A stretch of DNA of 64,000 nucleotides, from the NCBI GenBank assembly GCA_905181585.1, contig CAJIYG010000002.1, positions 372,001 to 436,000 of the forward strand, read 5' to 3'. The stretch comes from an uncultured Flavobacteriales bacterium (GTDB lineage: Bacteria; Bacteroidota; Bacteroidia; Flavobacteriales; BACL11). Shown here one piece after another: positions 35,890-44,756 of the stretch. Made by a program: the position numbers and the translations under genes. The stretch's first letter is position 1, and the number at the start of each line of letters is the position of its first letter. The notes beneath the pieces are model-generated. The model was not told the origin of the DNA, did no database searches, and worked only from the letters and a program-made list of their open reading frames with translations.

Positions 35890-36990
35890 ATGATTAGATG
35901 GAGTTTATATTTCTGTATAGCTCTACTTATTTTTTCTTGTAAAAAAGATCCAGAGATAATTTTTGGCTGTACTGATGAAAATGCTGTTAATTGGACAAGT
36001 TTAGCAAATTTTGATGATGGAAGTTGTAAATATGACTCTATAAATAATTATCAAACTACCCCATATATAATTACAACACCATATGGTTTTCCAGACATGC
36101 TTATTCCTGACGATAACCAAATGACAGTTGAAGGAGTTGAGTTAGGTAGACAATTATTTAATGATCCAAGACTTAGTAAAAACAACTCACTCTCATGCGC
36201 GGGATGTCACAATCAAAATAATTCATTTTCTAGCCCTAATCAATACAATGTTGGTGTAGATAATATTATGGGGTTTAGAAATGCCTCTGCATTAATTAAT
36301 TTAGGATGGAATACAAGTTTTAATTGGGATGGTAGTGCATTAACTTTAGAAGAACAAGCATTTGAACCAGTTACAAATCCAATTGAAATGCATGACACAT
36401 GGCAAAATGTAGAATCTAAATTAAATAATGATTCAAATTATTTTATTCAATTTAAAAATACTTTTAACATTGAATATATAGATTCAATACATATTGTTAA
36501 GGCTATAGCACAATTTGAAAGATCTCTTATTTCAGTAGATTCAAAATATGATAAATGGCGAAAAGGTGAGGTACAACTAAGTTTATCTGAGTTAAATGGA
36601 TATGCCATATTTAATACTGAAAAAGGAGACTGCTTTCATTGTCATGGAACAGAAATGTTTATGGATAATTTATTTCATAATAATGGTTTAGATGCAGGTA
36701 ACTTTCTAGATTTAGGCTTGGGGAATATTAGTGGAAACCCATTAGACAATGCAAAATTTAAAACTCCAACAGTCAGAAATGTAGAATTCACAGGCCCATA
36801 TATGCATGATGGTAGATTTAGTACATTAGAAGAAGTTGTAGAGCATTATAATTCAGGGGGAAATTATTCAACTACTATTGACCCTCTTATGAAAAAAGTT
36901 GGGATAGGGCTACAATTAACAAATAATGAAAAAAATGATTTAGTAAATTTTTTAAAAACACTAAGTGACAATTCATATATCAACAAATAA
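35890..36990 (+). CDS. Di-haem cytochrome c peroxidase / MauG / MbnH-like lipoprotein
   Basis: 366 residues. A lipobox (LIFSC, Cys17) is followed by a short module FGCTDENAVNW...DDGSC (residues 25-47), then the di-haem peroxidase fold. Haem sites are C103-x2-C106-H107 and C248-x2-C251-H252. The family motif TPTVRNVEFTGPYMHDGRF lies at 293-310. Its close coupling to an MbnP gene (1 nt) makes an MbnH-like Trp-oxidising role likelier than plain peroxide removal, but both are possible. It is probably tethered in the periplasm or on the surface. Confidence 0.88.
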   Translation: MIRWSLYFCIALLIFSCKKDPEIIFGCTDENAVNWTSLANFDDGSCKYDSINNYQTTPYIITTPYGFPDMLIPDDNQMTVEGVELGRQLFNDPRLSKNNSLSCAGCHNQNNSFSSPNQYNVGVDNIMGFRNASALINLGWNTSFNWDGSALTLEEQAFEPVTNPIEMHDTWQNVESKLNNDSNYFIQFKNTFNIEYIDSIHIVKAIAQFERSLISVDSKYDKWRKGEVQLSLSELNGYAIFNTEKGDCFHCHGTEMFMDNLFHNNGLDAGNFLDLGLGNISGNPLDNAKFKTPTVRNVEFTGPYMHDGRFSTLEEVVEHYNSGGNYSTTIDPLMKKVGIGLQLTNNEKNDLVNFLKTLSDNSYINK

Positions 36991-37036
36991 GATAAATTAT
37001 AATAATTTTTATAATCAGAAATACTTCTAATAGATT

Positions 37037-37044
37037 TATATTTG
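37037..37044 (+). promoter_or_regulatory. Putative -7 box of the metalloprotease gene
   Basis: TATATTTG fits TAnnTTTG, 37 nt before the ATG at 37082. Confidence 0.45.
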
Positions 37045-37081
37045 CTAAATAATTTTTCTTCAACAAAAAAATTTGATTAAT

Positions 37082-38386
37082 ATGAATAAAATTCTCTTAT
37101 CAATTCTACTTGTAACATACTCATTAAGTGTATCTTCTCAAGATATAAACAGATGTTATACTACTCCATTGATTTCTAAAGAAATTAATGAAAACCCTCA
37201 ATATCAACATAATATTCAAAAAATATTAAATGAAAATAGAAGTTGGTTAGAATCAAATAATAGTGAAAAATCTACATTAACAATACCTGTAGTTATTCAT
37301 ATTATACACAGACAAACTCATGCAAATATCGGAATAGGTACAAATATTCCTATTGAGCAAATTGAAGATGGTTTAAGAATATTAAATGAAGATTATAGTA
37401 AAACAAATAGTGAATTCCCCAACCCACCTCGAAATACTTTTTTAAATGTTGCTGGAAACCCAAATCTACAGTTTTGCTTAGCAACTGAAGACCCTAATGG
37501 ATATACTACCACTGGAGTTACTAGAACTTCAACCTCAAAAACATCTTTTAGTTATACAAATGAGTCAAATGATATGAAAAAAGATAACACTGGAGGAAAA
37601 AGTGGTTGGCCTCCATCTAAATATTTAAATATTTGGATATGCGATATAGCATCTTCTGGAGGAACAACTGTCTTAGGATATGCATACCTACCTGGCCTTC
37701 AATCTTGGAATGCCTGGAAAGACGGACTAGTGGTAGATTTTCAACATTTTGGTACAAATGGTAATTCTGCTGGAAGTAGTGATGGAAGAACACCAACGCA
37801 TGAAATTGGACACTATTTAGGATTAAATCATACTTTTTGTGAGTCTCAAAGTGGTGGTTGCTGTGACAATGATGATTCGAATGTATATGATACTCCTGCC
37901 ACAGATGGAGTTTATTATGGAAGTGTTAATTCTAATACAAATAATAATAGCTGCAATGATATGCAATATGGTTTTAACAACGACTTATTAGATATGGATG
38001 AAAATTATATGGCTTATTCAAGAGATACTTGGATGTTTACAAATGATCAGACAAATGAAATGATTGCTACATTAAATGGGTACAGACAGAGTTTAAAAAA
38101 CTCAAATGTATCTTTGAACTGTACTGGAACAGTTTCTAATGAGAATATTAAAAAAATATTTTACAAATTATATCCCAATCCATCTGAAGGAATATTTAAT
38201 ATTCAATCTCTTTATCAAATTGAGAATATTCAAATATTTGATTTAATTGGAAACAATATTTACTCAAATAATGATTTAAATTATCAATCAACTATTGATT
38301 TGACTAAGTTTAGAAAAGGAGTTTATATACTTCAGTCAACTATTAATAATACAATTATAAAAGAAAAAATTATTATCACTGAATAA
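37082..38386 (+). CDS. Pappalysin-like (M43) zinc metalloprotease with T9SS sorting domain
   Basis: 434 residues from the ATG at 37082; a TTG three codons earlier is less likely. A signal peptide (ending VSSQ) and a propeptide precede the catalytic domain with IPVVIHIIH near its start. The zinc site is HEIGHYLGLNHTF (HExxHxxGxxH) and the Met-turn is YMAYS. The last ~75 residues are a type IX sorting domain (LYPNPSEGIFNIQS ... FRKGVYILQSTINN). It should be exported to the cell surface or medium and cut proteins there. mqnE overlaps its stop by one base. Confidence 0.92.
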   Translation: MNKILLSILLVTYSLSVSSQDINRCYTTPLISKEINENPQYQHNIQKILNENRSWLESNNSEKSTLTIPVVIHIIHRQTHANIGIGTNIPIEQIEDGLRILNEDYSKTNSEFPNPPRNTFLNVAGNPNLQFCLATEDPNGYTTTGVTRTSTSKTSFSYTNESNDMKKDNTGGKSGWPPSKYLNIWICDIASSGGTTVLGYAYLPGLQSWNAWKDGLVVDFQHFGTNGNSAGSSDGRTPTHEIGHYLGLNHTFCESQSGGCCDNDDSNVYDTPATDGVYYGSVNSNTNNNSCNDMQYGFNNDLLDMDENYMAYSRDTWMFTNDQTNEMIATLNGYRQSLKNSNVSLNCTGTVSNENIKKIFYKLYPNPSEGIFNIQSLYQIENIQIFDLIGNNIYSNNDLNYQSTIDLTKFRKGVYILQSTINNTIIKEKIIITE

Positions 38387-39507
38387 TGTTAGATGTTAAT
38401 TTAGATATAAATAATATTAAAAACAATCTTAAAGAGATTGTACAGAAAATTATTAAACAAAAAAGAATCGATAATAAGGAAGCATTATTATTATACAAAT
38501 CTGCACCAAATTCTCTTTTATTTTCACTTGCGAACTCCATTAGAGAAAAACTTAATGGTGATTATACATATTTTAATAAAAACATACATATTGAACCCAC
38601 TAATATTTGTGTATTTGATTGTAAATTTTGTTCTTATTCAAGATTATTAAAAGAAAAAAACGAAGGTTGGCAGCATTCTATGCAAGAAATGGTTGCAATG
38701 GTAGAAAAATATGATGAAAACGAAATTACAGAAGTTCATATTGTTGGAGGTGTTCATCCAAAAATGGGTCTAGATTATTTTATTGATTTAATTAAAAAGA
38801 TAAAAAAAATACGACCAAATATTCATGTAAAAGCATTTACTGCAGTTGAACTTGAATATATGTGTAGAAAGGCAAAAGTTTCATATAAAGAGGGTCTTTC
38901 AAGACTTAAAGAAGCTGGACAAAACTCACTTCCAGGCGGGGGAGCTGAAATTTTTGACAAAGAAATCAGAGATATAATATGTAAAGATAAGTGTACATCA
39001 GAACAATGGCTATCAATTCATCAGACAGCACATGAATTAGGAATGCAATCTAATGCAACAATGTTGTATGGTCATATAGAAAAGCCAAAACATCTTATTG
39101 ATCATATGAGTAGATTAAGAAATCTTCAAGATATTTCTAGAGGGTTTAATGCATTTATACCTCTTAAATATAGAAATGGTCAGAATCAAATGTCTCATCT
39201 TAAAGAAGTTAGTGTAATAGATGACTTAAGAATTTATGCAATGTCTAGAATTTACTTTGATAATATAAAACATATAAAAGCATATTGGCCAATGATAGGC
39301 AAAGAAACAACTCAAAGCTTACTAGCTTTTGGAGTTGATGATATTGATGGAACAATTGACGATACAACAAAAATATATTCAATGGCTGGAGCTGAAGATC
39401 AAAACCCTACAATGTCAACAAAAGAAATTATTAAGTTAATTAAAGATGTAAATAGAAAGCCAGTGCAAAGAGATAGTATATATAATGAAATTGAAATTTA
39501 TAACTAG
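38386..39507 (+). CDS. mqnE: Aminofutalosine synthase
   Basis: 373 residues. MqnE is the radical SAM enzyme that joins SAM and the chorismate-derived enolpyruvyl ether to make aminofutalosine, early in the futalosine route to menaquinone. The cluster motif is C75-x3-C79-x2-C82 (CVFDCKFCSYS). Further family stretches are VHIVGGVHPK, the typical LPGGGAEIFD, YGHIEKPKHLIDHM and the late AGAEDQNPTMS. It could be confused with MqnC, but the GGGAEIFD and length favour MqnE. The start overlaps the protease stop (TAATG). It overlaps convergent rluD by 4 nt. Confidence 0.9.
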   Translation: MLDVNLDINNIKNNLKEIVQKIIKQKRIDNKEALLLYKSAPNSLLFSLANSIREKLNGDYTYFNKNIHIEPTNICVFDCKFCSYSRLLKEKNEGWQHSMQEMVAMVEKYDENEITEVHIVGGVHPKMGLDYFIDLIKKIKKIRPNIHVKAFTAVELEYMCRKAKVSYKEGLSRLKEAGQNSLPGGGAEIFDKEIRDIICKDKCTSEQWLSIHQTAHELGMQSNATMLYGHIEKPKHLIDHMSRLRNLQDISRGFNAFIPLKYRNGQNQMSHLKEVSVIDDLRIYAMSRIYFDNIKHIKAYWPMIGKETTQSLLAFGVDDIDGTIDDTTKIYSMAGAEDQNPTMSTKEIIKLIKDVNRKPVQRDSIYNEIEIYN

Positions 39508-40514
39508 AATTGATTCTTAGAATAATTTTTCCACTTTTCTACTAATTTTCTCATATCTTCAGGTAGATTAGAATCAAAAAACACTAATTCATTTTTACTT
39601 GGATGAGTAAATTCAAGAGATTTTGCATGCAGAGCATGTCTTGGACAAATTTTAAAACAATTTTGTACAAACTGCTTATATTTTGTAAATGTTGTTCCCT
39701 TAAGTATTCTATCCCCTCCATACTCAAAATCATTAAATAATGGATGTCCTAGAAATTTAAAATGTGCTCTTATTTGATGTGTTCTTCCAGTTTCAAGTTT
39801 ACACTCAACTAATGTAGTATAGCCATATCTTTCGATAACTTTATAATTTGTAACAGCATGTTTGCCGTAATCAGCTTCAGGGAAAACTGACATAATTTTT
39901 CTGTTTTTCAAACTCCTACCTATATTACCAATAATAGTTCCTTTTTCTTCTTTAATATCTCCCCAAACTAGGGCAATATATAATCTATTTAAATCTCTTT
40001 TTTCAAACTTCTTTGCCATAACAGAAAGAGATGATTCATTTTTTGCAACAACTAAGATACCAGATGTATTCTTATCAATTCTATGAACTAATCCAGGTCT
40101 TTCTTGACCATCCAAGCTAGGAAGATTGTTAAAATGAAAAGCAAGAGCATTAACAAGAGTTCCATCATAATTTCCAAAACCAGGATGCACAACCATTCCA
40201 GCTTCTTTATTTACAATTAAAATATCATTATCCTCAAATAAAATATTAATGGGAATATCTTGGGGAATAAGTTCATGAGTAATTTTTGGATAAGAATAAA
40301 CAACACTAACTTTATCCAAAGGTTTAATTTTATAATTAGATTTTACGGCTGAACCATTAACTAATACATTTGATGACTCAATAGCCTTTTGAACTTTTGT
40401 TCTGCTAGCGTTCTCAATAAAATTTATTATAAATTTATCTACTCTTAGAGGTAATTGACCAGTGCTAGCAATAAACTCATAATGCTCAAAAAGATCCGAA
40501 TTATTATCTGACAT
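39504..40514 (-). CDS. rluD: RluD-like 23S rRNA pseudouridine synthase with S4 domain
   Basis: 336 residues. An S4 RNA-binding domain (about 18-75, LRVDKFIINFIENASRTKVQ) precedes the catalytic fold, with the catalytic Asp in GLVHRIDKNTSGILVVAKN and KLETGRTHQIRAHFKFLGHP near the end. This is the RluD/YlyB layout; RluD modifies helix 69 of 23S rRNA. Its ATG overlaps the stop of the T9SS gene upstream by one base, so it is probably the last gene of a PASTA - T9SS - rluD run. Confidence 0.92.
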   Translation of the reverse strand: MSDNNSDLFEHYEFIASTGQLPLRVDKFIINFIENASRTKVQKAIESSNVLVNGSAVKSNYKIKPLDKVSVVYSYPKITHELIPQDIPINILFEDNDILIVNKEAGMVVHPGFGNYDGTLVNALAFHFNNLPSLDGQERPGLVHRIDKNTSGILVVAKNESSLSVMAKKFEKRDLNRLYIALVWGDIKEEKGTIIGNIGRSLKNRKIMSVFPEADYGKHAVTNYKVIERYGYTTLVECKLETGRTHQIRAHFKFLGHPLFNDFEYGGDRILKGTTFTKYKQFVQNCFKICPRHALHAKSLEFTHPSKNELVFFDSNLPEDMRKLVEKWKNYSKNQF

Positions 40515-42307
40515 TATTTGATAATTATTTTTTCATGAAAAACCCCAAGCTCATTATTAATTCTTAAAAAATAAATACCAGAATTTAAAAACTCACAGTT
40601 GATTGCAAAATTAATTGAAGATTTAAAAAAATCAGCTACTACCCTTCCATTCAAATCATAAACTACAAGATTATTATTTACTGAATTTGAAATAATATTT
40701 ATTTTTTCTTTAGCAGGATTAGGATAAAATGAGATTTTATTTTTAATAAATTCATGATGAAGAACAATATTACTCATACTTAGAACTGGTCTTATCATCC
40801 AAGATCCAGGAAAGGATGAGTTATTCCATGTTCCTGCTACATTATAAAACATATATTGATTTGCAGAATTATTTCTATCAAATCCAATATTTAATAAGTC
40901 ATCTGAAGTTTGTTGCCAGCCAACATAAAATGTACCTAATAATTGAAATAAAGAATCTAGATTATATGAAAAATATCTTTGATTGCTTGTATGAACAGGA
41001 TATTCTATCTGTTGATGAATTATATCTCCAGGGGTTCCGTTATTGTCACTCCAAATTGTTAAATCAAAAGGAATATTATTTACTGAATCTAGCATTTGAG
41101 GAAAATAAATTTGAATAGATCTTAAAGTATCTGGTCTGTTTAATTTAAATTGATAAGCAGCAAGTGCTCCTGAAACATTAATTCCATAAGCAGATTCCGC
41201 GGTACCATCATCATAAGAAAAATGAGAAAAAAACTGCTGATTAAAAAGTAATGTGTCATTTTCTTTATAATCATCAATGCCTGTTCCTAAAATATGTTCA
41301 AAAGTATATTCAGCACTATCATTAAAAACAGAAATAAAAATATTGTTATTAATGGAAATAGGAGGATTGGAGAAACTATAATTTCCAATGGAATCATAAT
41401 CAAGCACAGTAACATTTCTACTAATTCCAAGATTTGGGTAATGATCAATTAAAAGATTATCTTCATAAACATTATATTGATAATCAACATTAACACTTGC
41501 TTTGTTATTTCGTATTAAAATATTTAAAGAATCATTAATTTCATCATTTATATTATCTTTAAAATGAACCCACGGCATTTGACTATATCTTTTTAAAATA
41601 GAAGGAGAATCAAATACAAAAGACACGTCATTTAATTGAAATGTATCAGAAGCATTAACTAATTCTGCAAGTTTAATGTAATCAAGATGCCAGTGATCAA
41701 AGTTTCCAGAAAGAGTAGCATAATTTCTAAAACGAAACTTAAAGTTATCAGTAAAAAACTTATTATCGTTAATCATTAAAATAGTTTTTTGAAAGTCTAT
41801 TAATGGTGTCCCTTCTTTTGACCAAACTCTCTCCCATTTTTCAGTTCCAAGTGAATCATATGCAAATTCTAATATTAAAGAATCCTCAATTTGAGGATTA
41901 TCGCCTACTCCTTGAGGCTGGTAATAAAACATAAGATACAAAGGGTTTGTAGAATTTGACAAATCAATTGGATTAGAAGTCAATTTATCAGCTAATCCAG
42001 ATGAGTTAGAAATATTTATATTATATGCAAAGCCATTTGAATCTAATCCATCTAATGTTACAACACCAATAGTTGGTGGGTTTATTGGGTAAGTTCTATT
42101 AAGAAAAGAACTATGATCTTGCCAAAGTAAATTATTCAACGTCATAGATTTATTTGAAAAATCATCAAAAAACGGAAGGCTTATTGGTAGCTGATTACTA
42201 ATCTTAAGTAAATGATTATAGTCTCTAGCTGAATAATTCAAATCAGATTGAATCTCTTGAGAATAAACAAAATTAGAAAAAAATAAAAAAATTATAAAAA
42301 TTCTCAT
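40514..42307 (-). CDS. T9SS-secreted protein with C-terminal sorting domain, function unknown
   Basis: 597 residues with a signal peptide (about 1-16, ending VYSQ) and a type IX sorting domain over the last ~80 residues (ISFYPNPAKEKINIIS ... LNSGIYFLRINNELG). The middle is beta-rich, with jellyroll-like stretches (PISLPFFDDFSNKSMTLN, YYQPQGVGDNPQIEDSLILEF) suggesting a carbohydrate- or surface-binding role, not an enzyme I can name. It starts 10 nt after the PASTA gene and overlaps rluD by one base. Confidence 0.85.
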   Translation of the reverse strand: MRIFIIFLFFSNFVYSQEIQSDLNYSARDYNHLLKISNQLPISLPFFDDFSNKSMTLNNLLWQDHSSFLNRTYPINPPTIGVVTLDGLDSNGFAYNINISNSSGLADKLTSNPIDLSNSTNPLYLMFYYQPQGVGDNPQIEDSLILEFAYDSLGTEKWERVWSKEGTPLIDFQKTILMINDNKFFTDNFKFRFRNYATLSGNFDHWHLDYIKLAELVNASDTFQLNDVSFVFDSPSILKRYSQMPWVHFKDNINDEINDSLNILIRNNKASVNVDYQYNVYEDNLLIDHYPNLGISRNVTVLDYDSIGNYSFSNPPISINNNIFISVFNDSAEYTFEHILGTGIDDYKENDTLLFNQQFFSHFSYDDGTAESAYGINVSGALAAYQFKLNRPDTLRSIQIYFPQMLDSVNNIPFDLTIWSDNNGTPGDIIHQQIEYPVHTSNQRYFSYNLDSLFQLLGTFYVGWQQTSDDLLNIGFDRNNSANQYMFYNVAGTWNNSSFPGSWMIRPVLSMSNIVLHHEFIKNKISFYPNPAKEKINIISNSVNNNLVVYDLNGRVVADFFKSSINFAINCEFLNSGIYFLRINNELGVFHEKIIIK

Positions 42308-42317
42308 TCCTTATATC

Positions 42318-43106
42318 TTAATTATTATTACAATCATAAAATAAATCTATTCTTGAACCTAATTGCAATTTATTATTATTATCTGAAGTAGGAAGTTGTT
42401 TATATATGACAGCATTTGAGCTATCAGAGCAAGAACTTTTATAAATCTCTTCTCCGATATTAAGTGATGTTAACTTAATAATAATATTAGCAGCTACTCT
42501 ATCTAAGCCTATTAGATCTGGAACTAGTACATCTTCCTTTGACAAACCTTTTCCAAGTACTAAATCTATTATCGTACCTTTAAGAATATCTTGTCCAACT
42601 TTTATTTTTATTCCATTTACATTAAAATCAAGTATCTTATTAGTAGCTATATCAGCTCTATAACTTAATTTACCAACTAACAATCCAGAATTATCTATTT
42701 TTCTTAAAGCTTGCCTTAAAGTTAAGTCATAAACATCAGGAAATTTAACTACTCTAGTCTCTGATTCAGTAACAGTTAAATAAACCCTGCGATTTTTTTT
42801 AACATTAGTATTTGGTATAGGATCTTGACTAATTACAATTCCTTTTTGTCTATTTGGATCAGATACTGAATCAATTATTACAAATCTCAGATCATTAGAA
42901 GAAGCAATAGAATCAATTTTAGAAATATGTATTTGAGAAAAATTAGGAACCTTAATATATTTATCGTGAAGTGTATAAATATCTAAAAATTTTAAAATAA
43001 AAAAGAATAAAATCAAAAGAGTAAAAAAAGAAAAAACAAAGTTTTTCAGCAATAAATTATTATTAAAATATGAAAATAAGGAATTGATTTTGTTTTTTAA
43101 ATCCAT
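42318..43106 (-). CDS. Membrane-anchored PASTA-domain protein
   Basis: 262 residues: one membrane segment (about 18-43), then three PASTA repeats (about 50-115, 116-187 and 190-260). Each has a PNFSQIHIS-, FPDVYDLTLRQAL- or VPDLIGLDRVA-like start. PASTA domains usually bind peptidoglycan or muropeptides. No kinase or transpeptidase domain is attached, as in other Bacteroidota proteins of this kind. It is divergent from ddl, which fits a cell-wall role. The -7 box ends four bases before its ATG. Confidence 0.88.
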   Translation of the reverse strand: MDLKNKINSLFSYFNNNLLLKNFVFSFFTLLILFFFILKFLDIYTLHDKYIKVPNFSQIHISKIDSIASSNDLRFVIIDSVSDPNRQKGIVISQDPIPNTNVKKNRRVYLTVTESETRVVKFPDVYDLTLRQALRKIDNSGLLVGKLSYRADIATNKILDFNVNGIKIKVGQDILKGTIIDLVLGKGLSKEDVLVPDLIGLDRVAANIIIKLTSLNIGEEIYKSSCSDSSNAVIYKQLPTSDNNNKLQLGSRIDLFYDCNNN

Positions 43107-43110
43107 TAAA

Positions 43111-43118
43111 CAAATATA
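43111..43118 (-). promoter_or_regulatory. Putative -7 box of the PASTA gene (leaderless)
   Basis: TATATTTG, then TTTA, then ATG. Same box sequence as the divergent ddl promoter. Confidence 0.5.
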
Positions 43119-43161
43119 ATTATATAGATTTTAATATTCTAAATATAAATTTTAAATCTAT

Positions 43162-43169
43162 TATATTTG
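43162..43169 (+). promoter_or_regulatory. Putative -7 box of ddl
   Basis: TATATTTG fits TAnnTTTG, 11 nt before the ATG at 43181. Confidence 0.5.
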
Positions 43170-43180
43170 TTAAACGACTT

Positions 43181-44137
43181 ATGAAGAAAAACATTGCAAT
43201 AATTACAGGTGGAGATTCTGAAGAATACAACATTTCTCTACTAAGCGCAAAGTCAGTATATCAAAATTTAAACAAAAAAAAATTTAATCTATATATAATA
43301 GAATTTCACAAAAACAACTGGATTTTAAAATCAGAAAATGGTAATGTTATTACATCTGATAATAAATTCTCTTTAATGATCGATAATCAAGAAATTAGAA
43401 TTAATAATATTTTCATGGCCATTCATGGCCCACCAGCTGAAAATGGAGAAATTCAAAGTTTTTTTGATAAAAGAAAAATCAAATACACTTGCTGTAATTC
43501 TGAAGTATCAAGTCTTACATTTGATAAATTTAAATGCAATAATTTCCTCTCCCAATTAGGCTATAACACTTCTAAATCAATTTTAATAGATATAAAGAAA
43601 AATCAAAATAAATTACTAATTGATTTAAAATACCCACTATTTGTTAAGCCTAACAAAGCAGGATCAAGTAATGGGATAAGTAAAATATCAGCAAATGATT
43701 CACTAGAGAACGCAATAGTGCATGCTAGCAAACATGATAATGAAATAATTATTGAAGAAATGATTTCTGGAATAGAGTTAAGCTGTGGAGTAATAACTAT
43801 TAATGACAAAATTAAAGCCCTTCCCATAACAGAAATAATTTCAGAAAATGAATTTTTTGATTATGATGCTAAATATAATAATCAGTCTAAAGAAATAACT
43901 CCAGCAAATATTTCTCGTGAATTAACAGAAAAAATAAAGAAAACAAGTGAAAAAATTTATAAAGATTTATCATTAAAAGGAATATGTAGAATTGATTATA
44001 TATTAGATGGTAAAATCCCTTATGTTATAGAAATAAATACAATACCAGGTTTTACTGAAAAAAGTATTATTCCTCAACAAATTAAAAATGAAGGTTTCAC
44101 TCTTGATGAAATTTTCAGTATGAGTTTAGAAAACTAA
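43181..44137 (+). CDS. ddl: D-alanine--D-alanine ligase
   Basis: 318 residues, ATP-grasp fold. Hallmarks: N-terminal NIAIITGGDSEEYNISLLSA, the IHGPPAENGEIQ loop, LFVKPNKAGSSNGISKI, EEMISGIELSCGV, and the metal/ATP end RIDYILDG and EINTIPGFTEKSIIPQ. It makes the D-Ala-D-Ala dipeptide for peptidoglycan. The usual HGxxGEDG loop reads HGPPAENG, an acidic-to-Asn change seen in family members to varying degrees. It is divergent from the PASTA gene. Confidence 0.95.
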   Translation: MKKNIAIITGGDSEEYNISLLSAKSVYQNLNKKKFNLYIIEFHKNNWILKSENGNVITSDNKFSLMIDNQEIRINNIFMAIHGPPAENGEIQSFFDKRKIKYTCCNSEVSSLTFDKFKCNNFLSQLGYNTSKSILIDIKKNQNKLLIDLKYPLFVKPNKAGSSNGISKISANDSLENAIVHASKHDNEIIIEEMISGIELSCGVITINDKIKALPITEIISENEFFDYDAKYNNQSKEITPANISRELTEKIKKTSEKIYKDLSLKGICRIDYILDGKIPYVIEINTIPGFTEKSIIPQQIKNEGFTLDEIFSMSLEN

Positions 44138-44177
44138 TTCAAATATCAATATATTAGCATAAATTATTTTTAAAAAA

Positions 44178-44756
44178 ATGAGTAATAAAACAAAAGAAGA
44201 AAAACTTCAAATCTTACATAACAGACTAGATGAGATAAATGAAAAACAAGCTCAAGCAAGAAATAATAAAAAAAATATTGAGGTAAGAGAAGAAGATTTT
44301 TCAAAAAATATTCCAACATCTAATAAAAAAAATAATAAATTAAAAACTTATTTAATAAGAGTATTAATAATTGTTGGAGTCTTTCTCATTTTAAAGAATC
44401 TAAATCTTAATAGCATAGATTTCAAAGGTTTTTTATCAGAAAAAGAAGATGCAAAAACAGATACTGTTAATGATAAACAAGAAGATACTAACATCATTTA
44501 TAATTTAAATTCTAAAGGAGTAAGTTACATTTTAACAGGTGAGTATGATTCAGAAGAACAGGCTATACAAGAGACAGACAAAATAAAAAGTATTCTTGGA
44601 AATATAGATTTTGAAATTTCTTACAAATTTATTCCAAATATTTCTAATTCAAATTTTCAAATTTATAAAACATTAATTGGCCCTTTTTCATTAGAATCAG
44701 AGGCTAAGCAATGGAATAAGAATATTGGAGAAAAATCTGAAATAATTAATTTATAA
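44178..44756 (+). CDS. Single-pass membrane protein of unknown function, SPOR-like end
   Basis: 192 residues. A charged cytoplasmic part (residues 1-55, many Lys, Glu, Asn and Gln) is followed by one membrane segment (about 57-73). An acidic linker and a C-terminal alpha/beta part follow (GVSYILTGEYDSEEQAIQE ... YKTLIGPFSLESEAKQWN), which resembles a SPOR repeat pair. I do not recognise a named family. It sits 40 nt after ddl on the same strand, and its end overlaps the convergent acetyltransferase gene by 6 nt. Confidence 0.65.
   Translation: MSNKTKEEKLQILHNRLDEINEKQAQARNNKKNIEVREEDFSKNIPTSNKKNNKLKTYLIRVLIIVGVFLILKNLNLNSIDFKGFLSEKEDAKTDTVNDKQEDTNIIYNLNSKGVSYILTGEYDSEEQAIQETDKIKSILGNIDFEISYKFIPNISNSNFQIYKTLIGPFSLESEAKQWNKNIGEKSEIINL

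Noticed and set aside
37073-37081. TTG start three codons before the metalloprotease ATG
   Set aside because: The ATG at 37082 begins directly with the signal peptide.
38438-38650. Second plus-strand frame inside mqnE
   Set aside because: Out of frame with the radical SAM motif and without features of its own.
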